A stretch of DNA of 64,000 nt from Mesostigma viride. Lineage: Eukaryota > Streptophyta > Mesostigmatophyceae > Mesostigmatales > Mesostigmataceae. The notes beneath the pieces are model-generated. The model worked only from the letters and a program-made list of their open reading frames with translations. It did not search any database and had not been told where the DNA came from. The translations under genes and the position numbers were made by a program. Positions within the stretch are counted from its first letter, which is position 1. Every line of letters begins with the position of its first letter. The stretch lies in assembly GCA_009746045.1 (NCBI GenBank), contig RPFO01000076.1, positions 1,688,554 through 1,752,553 of the forward strand. The letters run 5' to 3'. This document shows positions 1-10,300 of the stretch, one piece after another.

Positions 1-478
1 CATTAAAACTACGGAGGGTACAAAGCGCCACAAGACCAAGTTTTCTGGCATGTTTGGGTACCCCTGAAATCGGAAAATTAAGCTGGGTTCGACATTCTGT
101 ATGAACATTGTATTGACGAAGAAGATAAAGGAAAAAGTAGGAGATAGATCGAGTATGTTGCATGAATCTGACACATTGTGTCTCAATACGTACAACTTAC
201 CAGAAGTGCAGCCGTGTGCTGGTTCAACGATCATGCAAGGATTAGTCGCGAGCCAAACCTTGTTAGGACGCTATCACATATGATGAAGACTGGCCACTTG
301 TCTGCATGGTTGGCAGGAGGAAACCAAATTCCTGCATGGTTAGCAGGAGAGTGTACTATGGAAGGGGTCTGGACTATTCCCGTGCGCAATCTGCTTTTGA
401 GATCATGGTAACGCCATAGTTGGGTGACCACGCACTGCATGTGATTGCACGTGCCATAGAGCGAGCGCTGTTTTAGTC

Positions 479-643
479 ATGGACGCCGTCCTCGCTGAGG
501 TGCGACGCCCTCCGCGCAACAATGACTTGGATGATGACACCCTCAATCAGAAAGTCTTACAAGATTGCAACAACAAGGCGCGGCAGAAACGCTCTATTAG
601 GGTGGACAGCGATAGCGAGTCTTATGAGTCTGAACTGGAGTAG
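479..643 (+). CDS. Small acidic ORF in the duplicated unit
   Basis: A 54-residue ORF from ATG to TAG, shorter than usual gene-calling limits. The product is hydrophilic, with a DLDDDTL patch near the middle, a DCNNK motif and a Ser/Asp/Glu-rich C terminus (VDSDSESYESELE). The diverged second unit (about 1722-1903) keeps LDDDSL, DCNNK and VDSDSESHESELE, although its start is frame-shifted and its end runs on to QKTQHM. Conservation of these motifs despite nucleotide changes hints at real coding, perhaps as an exon: TTTTAG lies just before the ATG and could be a splice acceptor. The function is not recognised; it may belong to a mobile element. Confidence 0.35.
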   Translation: MDAVLAEVRRPPRNNDLDDDTLNQKVLQDCNNKARQKRSIRVDSDSESYESELE

Positions 644-1000
644 AAAAACCAGCACATGTGAATGCAGGAATGCGTGCCATGGGATGATGTGATTTCATGA
701 GTTCCATGTGAAACCAAATATGCATGTCTAGATATAGTGTGTTTTTATGAGACGTACAGCTTCAGCATAAAAACTTTACCTGGGTGACTTAAAATTTCTG
801 TGTAAATATTTTTTAATAAAAAACCAAGTTATTTGGCGGGAAATCCTGAAACGAGAAATGAGAAAAATGCACCTTGAGCCAACAGTAGAAAATATGAGGA
901 CCCCGAATATGTTCCAGGAATCTGACAGATTGTGTCTCAATGCGTACAACTTACGTATACTGGTTCAACCATCATGCAAGGATGAGTCGCGAGCCAAACC

Positions 1001-1173
1001 TTATTAGGACGATGTTGTGGTTAGAATGTTGTTTGATAGATGTAGTATGTAGCCGATGTAGATAGACTAGACCGGTAGGACTGTTTGCACCCATCCATCC
1101 ATCCATCGGGGTTAATGCTCCGTGACTCCCCAACGGGAGCACGAGTCTAATTAATTAATTAATTATTAGGACG
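1001..1173 (+). mobile_element. SINE-like insertion with CATC microsatellite core
   Basis: A 151-bp insertion (1012-1162) lies between 11-bp direct repeats TTATTAGGACG (1001-1011 and 1163-1173) and is absent from the sister unit. It has three modules: a head with GATAGACTAGACCGGTAGGA, a short (CATC)n core after CACC, and a tail with GTTAATGCTCCGTGACTCCC and the inverted pair CTCCC...GGGAG, ending in (TTAA)n. The same modules recur near 7.8, 30.6-31.1, 31.5, 48.8 and 49.6 kb. The flanking duplication shows that it moved; no coding potential or pol III boxes are evident. Confidence 0.7.
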
Positions 1174-1362
1174 CTATCACATATGATGAAGACTGGGCAC
1201 TTGTCTGCATGGTTGGCAAACCAAATTCCTGCATGGTTGGCAGGAGAGTGTACTATGGAACAGGTCTGGACTATCCCCGTGCGCAAAAACTGCTTTTGAG
1301 ATCATGGTAGCGCCAAAGTTGGGTGACCACTCACTACATGTGATTGTGCCATAGAGCCAGCG

Positions 1363-1714
1363 CTGTTATTCTGATCAGGCACTCCGCAAAGGTGAAAACC
1401 TTTGCGTTCAGTGCCGGGCCGCGGAAAACGCGGAAAACGCGATCTGCAAATGAATCCGACCGGAATCGAACTGGGGACCTCTCGCACCAATTTTGCTGAC
1501 TATAGGCAGGCTCGAGCTACCATGGTCCGGATTCTCCCGATTTCTGGCCTGCGCTGGTTGTCTCTTTGATAGGACGGACGTCTCCGGTTACCATGGCATC
1601 GCCAACTTACACCTACAGTCATCCGCAAAAGTTCTCCTGTCCGGGGAGTGATGCAAGCCTTTCGGATTTGGTACTAGATAAATCACTCGAGATCTGTGTG
1701 TAGGAGTACTGTTA
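1363..1714 (-). mobile_element. tRNA-like SINE candidate
   Basis: A 340-bp insertion (1369-1708) is flanked by the 6-bp repeat CTGTTA and is missing from the sister unit. On the minus strand, about 1532-1453 looks like a degenerate tRNA: a box-B match AGTTCGATTCC (1472-1462), a GGTAGCTCGAG stretch where box A would be, and 5' and 3' ends that can pair in a mostly complementary acceptor-like stem. The T-stem is imperfect, so this is a tRNA-derived sequence or tRNA pseudogene rather than a working tRNA. A second hairpin (CGCAAAGGTGAAAACCTTTGCG) lies at 1386-1407. Confidence 0.5.
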
Positions 1715-2134
1715 TAGTCATGGACGCCATCCTCGATGAGCCGAGTGCGCCGGCCTCGCAACAACTACTTGGATGATGACTCCCTCATTGAGAAAGTGGT
1801 ACACGACTGCAATAACAAGGAGGAGCAGCAACACCCTATTCGGGTGGACAGCGATAGCGAGTCTCATGAGTCTGAACTGGAGCAGAAAACCCAGCACATG
1901 TGAATGCAGAAATGTGTGCCATGGGATGATGTGATTTCATGAGGTCCATGTGAAAACAGATATGCATGTCTAGATATGGTGAGTTTTGATGAGACATACG
2001 GCGGCTTCGGCATGAAAGCTTTACCTGGGTGACTTAAAATGGCTGTGTAAGTCATTTTTTAATGAAAAACCACTTTTTTGATTTAATCCTAAAAACGAGA
2101 AACGAGAAAAATACGCCTCGAGCCAACAGGAGGA

Positions 2135-2869
2135 AACAGGAGGGAAAAATGGTTTCGACTTAGGACTTGGGTTTTTTGCAAAACTTAGCCCTGACCAGGA
2201 GAAGACAAGTCTGCGGCCTGCGGGGGCTGAGATTAAATAAGAGGTACCTTGAAATTAAATAAGAGGCGTGCATCTATGAATATATAGTTTTGGAGGCGAG
2301 TTTCTGTTGGCGTTAAGTCGTAGTATTGTACGATTGATAGATTGGTAGTGCATTGGTGGTACTGCACGACGGTATTGGACGGAGTTCCCGGAATCCCGGT
2401 CTGGCAAGCGGATTTTGCATCTCACGGGTACATCTCACGGGTACACGACGCGGCACGACGTTGTACGACGCAGAAAAGCTAGGAACCTGGGCGACTATTT
2501 GGCGCCGCGTCGGTCGTGACGTTGTTTACTCCGTTGGATCTGCATCTATGGCGTTCGTGGGTTGTTTCGAGACCCGGTCGATGAGAAGTCGGGTATATAA
2601 CTGATCCTTTTTTGACAACTTTGTGAAAATGTAAAAGTCGAGATGAAAAACGGCTTGATAAACGGAATGATAAACGGCTTGACATGTTGTCGTCCTATAC
2701 TACAAGTTAACGCCAATCGAAACTTGCGTCCAAAAATATATCTGGATAGAGACATGTCTTGTATTTAATTTCAAGGTACCTCTTAATTAATCTCGGGCCC
2801 CGCCTCGGGCTATAAGTTTGCAAAAAAAAAGTCTGTAAGTCCGGGCAAAGGTGAACAGGAGGAAAAAAT
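2135..2869. mobile_element. Foldback (terminal-inverted-repeat) element
   Basis: A 703-bp segment (2151-2853) lies between 16-bp direct repeats with one mismatch (AACAGGAGGRAAAAAT at 2135-2150 and 2854-2869). Its ends are imperfect inverted repeats of about 100 bp; the best-matched part is AGAGGTACCTTGAAATTAAAT near 2240-2262 against its complement near 2763-2785. No transposase ORF is evident, so it looks non-autonomous. An alternative boundary uses CAACAG as the flanking repeat. Confidence 0.55.
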
Positions 2870-3792
2870 CAACAGTAGAAAATAAGCATAGCTGGTAAGC
2901 ACGTACAGCACGTCAGCAAAAACCCTCATTGAGGTGGGTGGGACGGGGTGTCTAGTGAATTTCTAGTAATAGAATTGGGTCATCACTGCCGACCTAGCCA
3001 ACCTCTAGTAGTGAGATTGCGGGCGCCACAGCCCGAACCGGTATGTTCAGCGGATAGGCACAGATCCAGCAAGGTCACAAGCTTGCTAGCCAGTCAGCCT
3101 TTGGGCTTGTAAAACAGTACTTAGACATGAAACGTAGCCATCAACGATGGATACACGGCATGCCAGCGTTGTTTCTAAGTGAGACACGTTGTTACCTAGA
3201 GTAGTGCTGACTGTTCGAGAAAAAGCGTGCAGCCACAAATCGTGAGCGGCATCCTTGTCAAGGATGATTACCGGCATGTGCATACCCTATTTCAAACAAT
3301 TTTCAAAATTGGGTTCACGCCCTTGGTTGCCCCGTGTCCACGTGGCTGACTGCTGGTAAAACACATGGCCGCCGGCCGCTTGACCATCTTGGACGCATGG
3401 CAGGCCTTTCCTGGCACACCACCTCCTGTACAACAAGGGCCTCTCCTCCGCCCATGTACAGCCATGAAACCTTCCTCTGCTCTCGTACAACCCATGCACC
3501 CCTCCATCCCCATCACCATCGCAAGAATGGCAGCGAGTTCTACTTTAGCTCCTGTGGGGGTGTGACTTGGCGCCTTGCCGCCCGCCACACAATTTCTTTC
3601 TTCAAAATCTGGCGTGCTGGCAGCAAGCCAAAAAAAGCAGCTCATCGGGAATAAAGAGAAAGTGAGCTAGTGTAAGAAAACGTAAGCCGCGTCAATGGAA
3701 TGTCCCTTGCCGCCAGTTGCTTTGTGCCGCTAGACCCCGGGTTCCTTCGTGCCACTAGCCACCTCCCCCCCGCCGCCAGCTGCCGCCTCCCT
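2870..3792. other. Region 3' of PYRR, no recognised gene
   Basis: This stretch lies beyond the PYRR stop codon. Overlapping ORFs on both strands (about 3290-3650) are low-complexity Pro/His or Gly/Arg readings with no recognisable domain. Part of it must be the PYRR 3' untranslated region; I could not place a poly(A) signal. Confidence 0.4.
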
Positions 3793-4347
3793 TCAGGAGG
3801 GTGACATGGACGCGGAGGGCGACGGCCGGGCCGTTCCCTGGCTGTCCGCCTTGCCTTGGTCTGCGGGCGCCGGCCCCTCACCCCCAGCCCCCTCGTCCAG
3901 CAGCTCCCCCCTGAGCTGCATGAGCAGCTTGCCCAGCAGGTTGCGCCCCGAGCCGTCCCTCCCGGACCCCCACACGTAGTCGTGGGGGGACAGCTCCACT
4001 AGGCCCGCGCCGCTCGCCCACGGTGCGTCGGTGTTCCCGCTGCTGGCACCCGAGTCCTGGGCCGACCCACCCGGGTGGTTGCTAGAGCCTTGTGCAGCTG
4101 TACCTCCAAGGGCGCCCGTGGCTGGTCCCGAACCAGCGCCTGCCTGGTCTTTGTTGCTACTGATGGCCATCGTGCCTGCGTTGCCCCCGTTGGCGGCCGC
4201 GGGCGACGGCAAGGGGAGGCCGCCCGGGAGCGGGCCGGGTGTGGCGGTGGCCAGTAGCGCGGAGCGCGCGTCAGCGTGGGTGGTGAACTTGGCGCGCAAG
4301 GCCGTGTACATGACGCCCTCCTTGACCTCGTTCCAGTCAGCACGCAC
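3793..4347 (-). CDS. PYRR: PYRR last exon (end of COG3236 domain)
   Basis: Acceptor CCGCAG|GTGCGT; the frame is open to the stop at 3793. [21 protein letters not shown] and [22 protein letters not shown] are the conserved end of the N-glycosidase fold. Between them is an insert of about 80 residues of low-complexity Gly/Ala/Ser/Pro that plant homologues lack. The C terminus is a disordered acidic and Ser/Pro tail. Confidence 0.95.
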   Translation of the reverse strand: MRADWNEVKEGVMYTALRAKFTTHADARSALLATATPGPLPGGLPLPSPAAANGGNAGTMAISSNKDQAGAGSGPATGALGGTAAQGSSNHPGGSAQDSGASSGNTDAPWASGAGLVELSPHDYVWGSGRDGSGRNLLGKLLMQLRGELLDEGAGGEGPAPADQGKADSQGTARPSPSASMSPS

Positions 4348-7300
4348 CTGCGGGGTGGGGTGGAGTGGCGAGCGAGAAACAGGGTGTCTCTTGCATGGAC
4401 GACTGGTGAACAAGAAACAAGGCCGGTATGGGTGTGGATGCCATCCTGGACTGCCATGTCACTGAGCCTAGTTAACTAACGTGTTGAGAAAGGATTTTCA
4501 AATTATAATTACCCGTATGATCCATCGGAGGCCACAGAGCACTGTCATGTGCACGCGGTAAAAACAAAAGTTATTCTGGTGATTGCCCAACTCCCAAACG
4601 TGTGGATTGTCAAGCAGTGGCCCACTGCAGAGCGCGCATACCCATGCAAACTTAGTCTTCCAAACCCACCCATCCGCAACATCCAGGCGCAACTTTGATC
4701 TCCAACATCCAACCGTACCCTACGGTGAAACTGCGCACAATCAGATGAGCATGATCAGCCTCGATATCCCAGTTTCTAAACCCTGAAGCCCCCACCACCA
4801 GCACCTCTATGTGCATTCGCGACAATGTGCGCCGTGTCCTCAGGTAACACATACTAATGGTGACCACGGGTTGATATCTCATTACCCTTCCCACCCACCA
4901 GCTTTGGATACATGCGCGCCATGCGGCGGCCGATCTGCGCCGCGTCCTCCGGCGACGGCGCCATGCGAATCTCCTCCTGGATCTCGGCCGCGCGCACGTC
5001 ACACCAGCCGACGAACTTGTGCGCCTGCAAGAGACAATGAAAGCATATAGTTGACAGGGTATGGTCAGCCACAATATACCAGACGGGGCACACATCGCAA
5101 CAGCCGATGAACTCGTACGCCAGCTGGGGACTCGGGGCGGTTCACTTTGGAGAGCACAGGGACAAGGGAACGAGCCAACGGCATACGAGGGGGGATTCGG
5201 GCACCCGGGGGCAGGTGGGATGGGAAGTTGGTGAGAATGCGAGCGCAGGGTAGACGGTTGGTTACTGTGCGACTAAACAGAAATTTGTTCATGCCAACAT
5301 GCCAGCTGGACCCAGAGAGAGCACTGAATCACGGAGGGAAGGCACCCATGAGAATGGATGAACATGGAAAAACAGGGAACGCAGAGTAGGGTGGGTATTG
5401 AGGGAGAGGGAGAAGCCAAGGCGCGGAAAGGGAGGGATCCCAATATCCAGGGAAGAGGAACTCCCCCTATGTGAAGAGGGGGCGGGTGGAGAAAAAAACT
5501 ACATCATCAACTTATGGAAGGCCACGACCACCAAACAAATACTAGGAAGGCAACCAAAGCCGGAAATGCAACCGGCTCTGCCGAGGTGCTCCTCGTTGGT
5601 ATTGCCCAAGGCAATGTATGACACAACGACGTGTGTACTTTAAAACCACTTCACTCTTAAACCACATCACTAGGGTTCTTGATATTTCCTGATGTTCTGA
5701 GGTAAACAAAAGGAAATGTGCTTCACAGCCATGCATTTAATGCCACAGGAACTGTCTTCACGAACTGCTGCGGGCCAGAGCCTGGCCCGCTAGCAGCGCT
5801 GCGATCCATGCTGACAGCCCGCGCGCACACCTGGTAGAACGCCTCCACTGTCTTCCACAGCAGCTGCCCGCTGCGAAGGTCATCCCCCCACAAGGCGGCG
5901 ACGGCGCACTCCTCACCCGCACACGGCAGCTGGACCGGGTGCGCGCTAAAATTAGACAGCGCACCGTATGCATCCCACGACTTGAAGAAGGGCACACAGG
6001 TGGCAGGCAGCTCCGCGACGTCTTGGCCATTGCCACCGGCACTACTGCTGGTGCTGGTGCCAGTGCTGTTGGTGGTGGCAGTGGCGGCACTTGTTCCCAT
6101 GGCAGAAGTTCCTGTTGCGGCTGCGCCGCCCTCCTTGGAGCCGGCAATAGTCGACCCGTTCACCCCTTGGCCCTCGTGTGCGCCACCTGACAGGCACCTG
6201 CAGGGTTACGCCATTGCAACAGCAATACGGCTTCGCATGTCGAATGACGGCCTACCAACGGCGATCAAAACAACAAAGTGATGAAGTCTAAACGCGTAAG
6301 ATATCCATCCTCCACTGCAGAAAATACCCTTGTTTCAGGTGTAGTACCTCCCTTCCTATCAGGCATACTAACTTCCTTCCTAACACACGACCTGTACACA
6401 CAACCTTGCGTACCTCGGGTACCTAACCCTCCCAAAACAACTTGCCTGGTATCTAGCCTGCCCAAACATCCTTGCCTGGTGCCTACCCCTCCCAAACATC
6501 CTTGCCTGGTGCCTAGCCTGCCCAAACATCCTTGCCTGGTGCCTAGCCTGCCCAAACATCCTTGCCTGGTACCTAGCCTGCCCAAACATCCTTGCCTGGT
6601 GCCTAGCCTGCCCAAACATCCTTGCCTGGTGTCTACCCTGCCCAAACATCCTTGCCTGGTGCCTAGCCTACCCAAACATCCTTGCCTGGTGCCTAGCCTG
6701 CCCAAACATCCTTGCCTGGTGCCTAGCCTGCCCAGACATCCTTGCCTAATGTCTAGCCTGCCCAAACATCCTTGCCTGGTGCCTAGCCTGCCCAAACATC
6801 CTTGCCTGGTGCCTAGCCTGCCCAAACATCCTTGCCTGGTGCCTAGCCTGCCCAAACATCCTTGCCTGGTGCCTAGCCTGCCCAAACATCCTTGCCAGGT
6901 GCCTAGCCTGCCCAAATATCCTTGCCTGATGCCTAGCCTGCCCAAATATCCTTGCCTGGTGCCTAGCCTGCCCAAACATCCTTGCCAGGTGCCTAAACCT
7001 CCCAAACATCCTTGCCTGGTGCCTAGCCTGCCCAAACATCCTTGCCTGATGCCTAACCCTCCGAAACATCCTTGCCTGGTGTCTAGCCTGCCCAAACATC
7101 ATTGCCTGGTACCTAGCCTACCCAAACATCCTTGCCTGGTGCCTAGCCTGCCCAAACATCCTTGCCTGGTGCCTAGCCTGCCCAAACATCCTTGCCTGGT
7201 GCCTAGCCTGCCCAAACATCCTTGCCTGGTGCCTTGCCTGCCCAAACATCCTTGCCTGGTGCCTAACCCTCCCAAACATCCTTGCCTGGTGCCTAGCCTG

Positions 7301-10300
7301 CCCATACATCCTTGCCTGGTGCCTAGCCTGCCCAAACATCCTTGCCTCGTGCCTAGCCTCTCAAACATCCTTGCCTGGTGCCTAGCCTGCCCAAACATCC
7401 TTGCCTGGTACCTAGCCTGCCCAAACATCCTTGCCTGGTGCCTAGCCTGCCCAAACATCCTTGCCTGGTGCCTAGCCTGCCCAAACATCCTTGCCTGGTG
7501 CCTAGCCTGCCCAAACATCCTTGCCTGGTGCCTAGCCTGCCCAAACATCCTTGCCTGGTGCCTAGCCTGCCCAAACATCCTTGCCTGGTGCCTAACCCTC
7601 CCAAAACAACTTGCCTGGTACCTAGCCTGCCCAAACATCCTTGCCTGGTGCCTAGCCTGCCCAAACGTCCTTGCCTGGTGCCTAGCCTACCCAAACATCC
7701 TTGCCTGGTGCCTAGCCTGCCCAAACATCCTTGCCTGGTGCCTAGCCTGCCCAAACATCCTTGCCTGGTGCCTTAAGTCTCGTGTCCCCGTTGGGGGACC
7801 ACGGAGCACTGACTTCCCCAGTTTAGATATAGTGGACGTCTCCCCAAGACGTCAATATGTACATGTATGTCGACAGCTAGTCTAAAATATGGGCCTCAAG
7901 TGAGGCCTCGAGCTAATCTTGCACGCAAACTATGCCTACCATGCTTTTTATATTTCCTAGGACCCACAGTTGGGGGGTCGTAGTGTTTGACAATGCCCGC
8001 CCAACGCTGCTTGTCCTGCAGCGCTGGGCGGACATTGTCAAAGTCTACGACCCCCCAACCGTGGGTCCTAGCAAATATAAAAAGCATGGTAGGCATAGTT
8101 TGCGTGCAAGATTAGCTCGAGCCTGGTGCCTAGCCTGCCCAAACATCCTTGCCTGGTGCCTAACCCTCACAAGCATCCTTGCCTGGTGCCTAGCCTGCCC
8201 AAACATCCTTGCCTGGTGCCTAGCCTGCCCATACATCCTTGCCTGGTGCCTAACCTGCCCAAACATCCTTGCCTGGTACCTAGCCTGCCCAAACATCATT
8301 GCCTGGTGCCTAGCCTGCTCAAACATCCTTGCCTGGTACCTAGCCTGCCCAAACATCCTTGCCCGGTGCCTAGCCTGCCCAAACATCCTTGCCTGGTGCC
8401 TAGCCTGCCCAAACATCCTTGCCTGGTACCTAGCCTGCCCAAACATCCTTGCCTGGTGCCTAGCCTGCCCAAACATCCTTGCCTGGTGCCTAGCCTGCCC
8501 AAACATCCTTGCCTGGTGCCTAGCCTGCCCAAACATCCTTGCCCGGTGCCTAGCCTGCCCAAACATCCTTGCCTGGTGCCTAGCCTGCCCAAACATCCTT
8601 GCCTGGTGCCTAGCCTGCCCAAACATCCTTGCCTGGTGCCTAGCCTGCCCAAACATCCTTGCCTGGTGCCTAGCCTGCCCAAACATCCTTGCCTGGTACC
8701 TCGCCTGCCCAAACATCCTTGCCCGGTGCCTAGCCTGCCCATACATCCTTGCCTGGTGCCTAGCCTGCCCAAACGTCCTTGCCTGGTACCTAGCCTGCCC
8801 AAACATCCTTGCCCGGTGCCTAGCCTGCCCAAACATCCTTGCCTGGTGCCTAGCCTGCCCAAACATCCTTGCCTGGTGCCTAGCCTGCCCAAACATCCTT
8901 GCCTGGTGCCTAGCCTGCCCATAACCACTGCAAAGCCCCCGCCAGCCTGAAGAAGAAAACACAGGGGTCGCCAAGGGATATTAACCACTTGGAGAAACGA
9001 ATGCAATTGCCCCTTTTTTGGCCCTTGTTCACCCTAGGGCAAATAAAAAAGTCGCTTTGCACACTCAAAACAAGCCACCACTCACAGCCATTCATTCTGA
9101 CACGAGCAGCTTCACACCCAGATGCCATCGACGATGCAATTCAGAGCTTTGCTGCTGGAAGCATGCACGCGATTGTGGGGTCCCTGCCAGTGGGCCCGCC
9201 GTCCCAGCCACAGGATGGGCATGATGTGGCTGGGGACGGGCAGGGGCATGATACTTGCAGGGGGGCCACAACATTTTTAACTTCCCACTGCCCTGGCCTC
9301 CACCAATGCAATTGCGTGGATTTGCTCCGCCCATGCAACAGCACACCCGCCCATGCTCCAGCACACCCGCCCATGCAACAGCACACCTGCCCAAGCTCCA
9401 GCACACCCGCCCAAGCAACAGTACACCCGCCCATGCAACAGCACACCCGCCCATGCTCCAGCACACCCGCCCATGCTCCAGCACACCCGCCCATGCTCCA
9501 GCACACCTGCCCATGCAACAGCACACCCGCCCATGCTCCAGCACACCCGCCCATGCTACAGCACACCCGCCCATGCTCCAGCACACCCGCCCATGCTACA
9601 GCACACCCGCCCATGCTCCAGCACACCCGCCCATGCAACAGCACACCCGCCCATGCTCCAGCACACCCGCCCATGCAACAGCACACCCGCCCATGCTCCA
9701 GCACACCCGCCCATGCAACAGCACACCCGCCCATGCTCCAGCACAGCCGCCCAAGCAACAGCACATAAGCCCATGCTCCAGCACACCCGCCCAAGCAACA
9801 GCACATAAGCCCATGCTCCAGCACACCTGCCCATGCAACAGCACACCTGCCCAAGCAACAGCACATAAGCCCATGCTCCAGCACACCCGCCCATGCAACA
9901 GCACACCCGCCCATGCAACAGCACACCCGCCCATGCTCCCAAGGTCGGCCCCCTCAGCCACGCACCGTGCACAAATTGCCGTCGTCTCTGCCGACATGCC
10001 GGCCGCCACAATGGCGGCGCGCGCCCGCTCGGTTGCGGATGCCAGCTGGAGGGGTCCCCCATCGGGCGCGCGCTCCACCTCCAGCAGGTCCCCGGTGACC
10101 AGCACGTCAACACCGGCCTGCGCACGCGCATGCAGCAGGAGGGCAGGGGGGACACGCACAGGGAGTGTGCGCAAGGGGAGGGATCATCAAGTGGATGGAA
10201 AAACAGGGACCAGCACATCCCCCCCGGCCTGCGCACCAGCAGCGATGTGAGAAAAGGGGAGATGGACAGGGAATCGGTGACTATGAAGGAGTAATTGTGA

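Larger units (their letters stand above)
140..2130. repeat. Tandem duplication, two units of unknown repeat
   Basis: Unit I (about 140-880) and unit II (about 895-2130) align through the same blocks: a run beginning GAATCTGACA, a CATATGATGAAGACTGG block, a block around GTCATGGACGCC and an AT-rich tail. Unit II is longer because it carries two insertions (1012-1162 and 1369-1708) and a third at its end (2151-2853). Unit I shows the uninterrupted sequence for each. The nature of the unit is unknown; it contains one small ORF (479-643). Bases 1-139 hold nothing I recognise. Confidence 0.75.

Noticed and set aside
6265-8974. Long ORFs of Pro-Cys-Leu-Val-Pro or Arg-His-Gln-Ala-Arg repeats on both strands
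   Set aside because: They arise from a 30-bp minisatellite in an intron; they stay open in several frames and both strands and carry no other domain.
6421-9938. CRISPR array
   Set aside because: Regular units here are contiguous minisatellites without unique spacers, in a eukaryotic intron.
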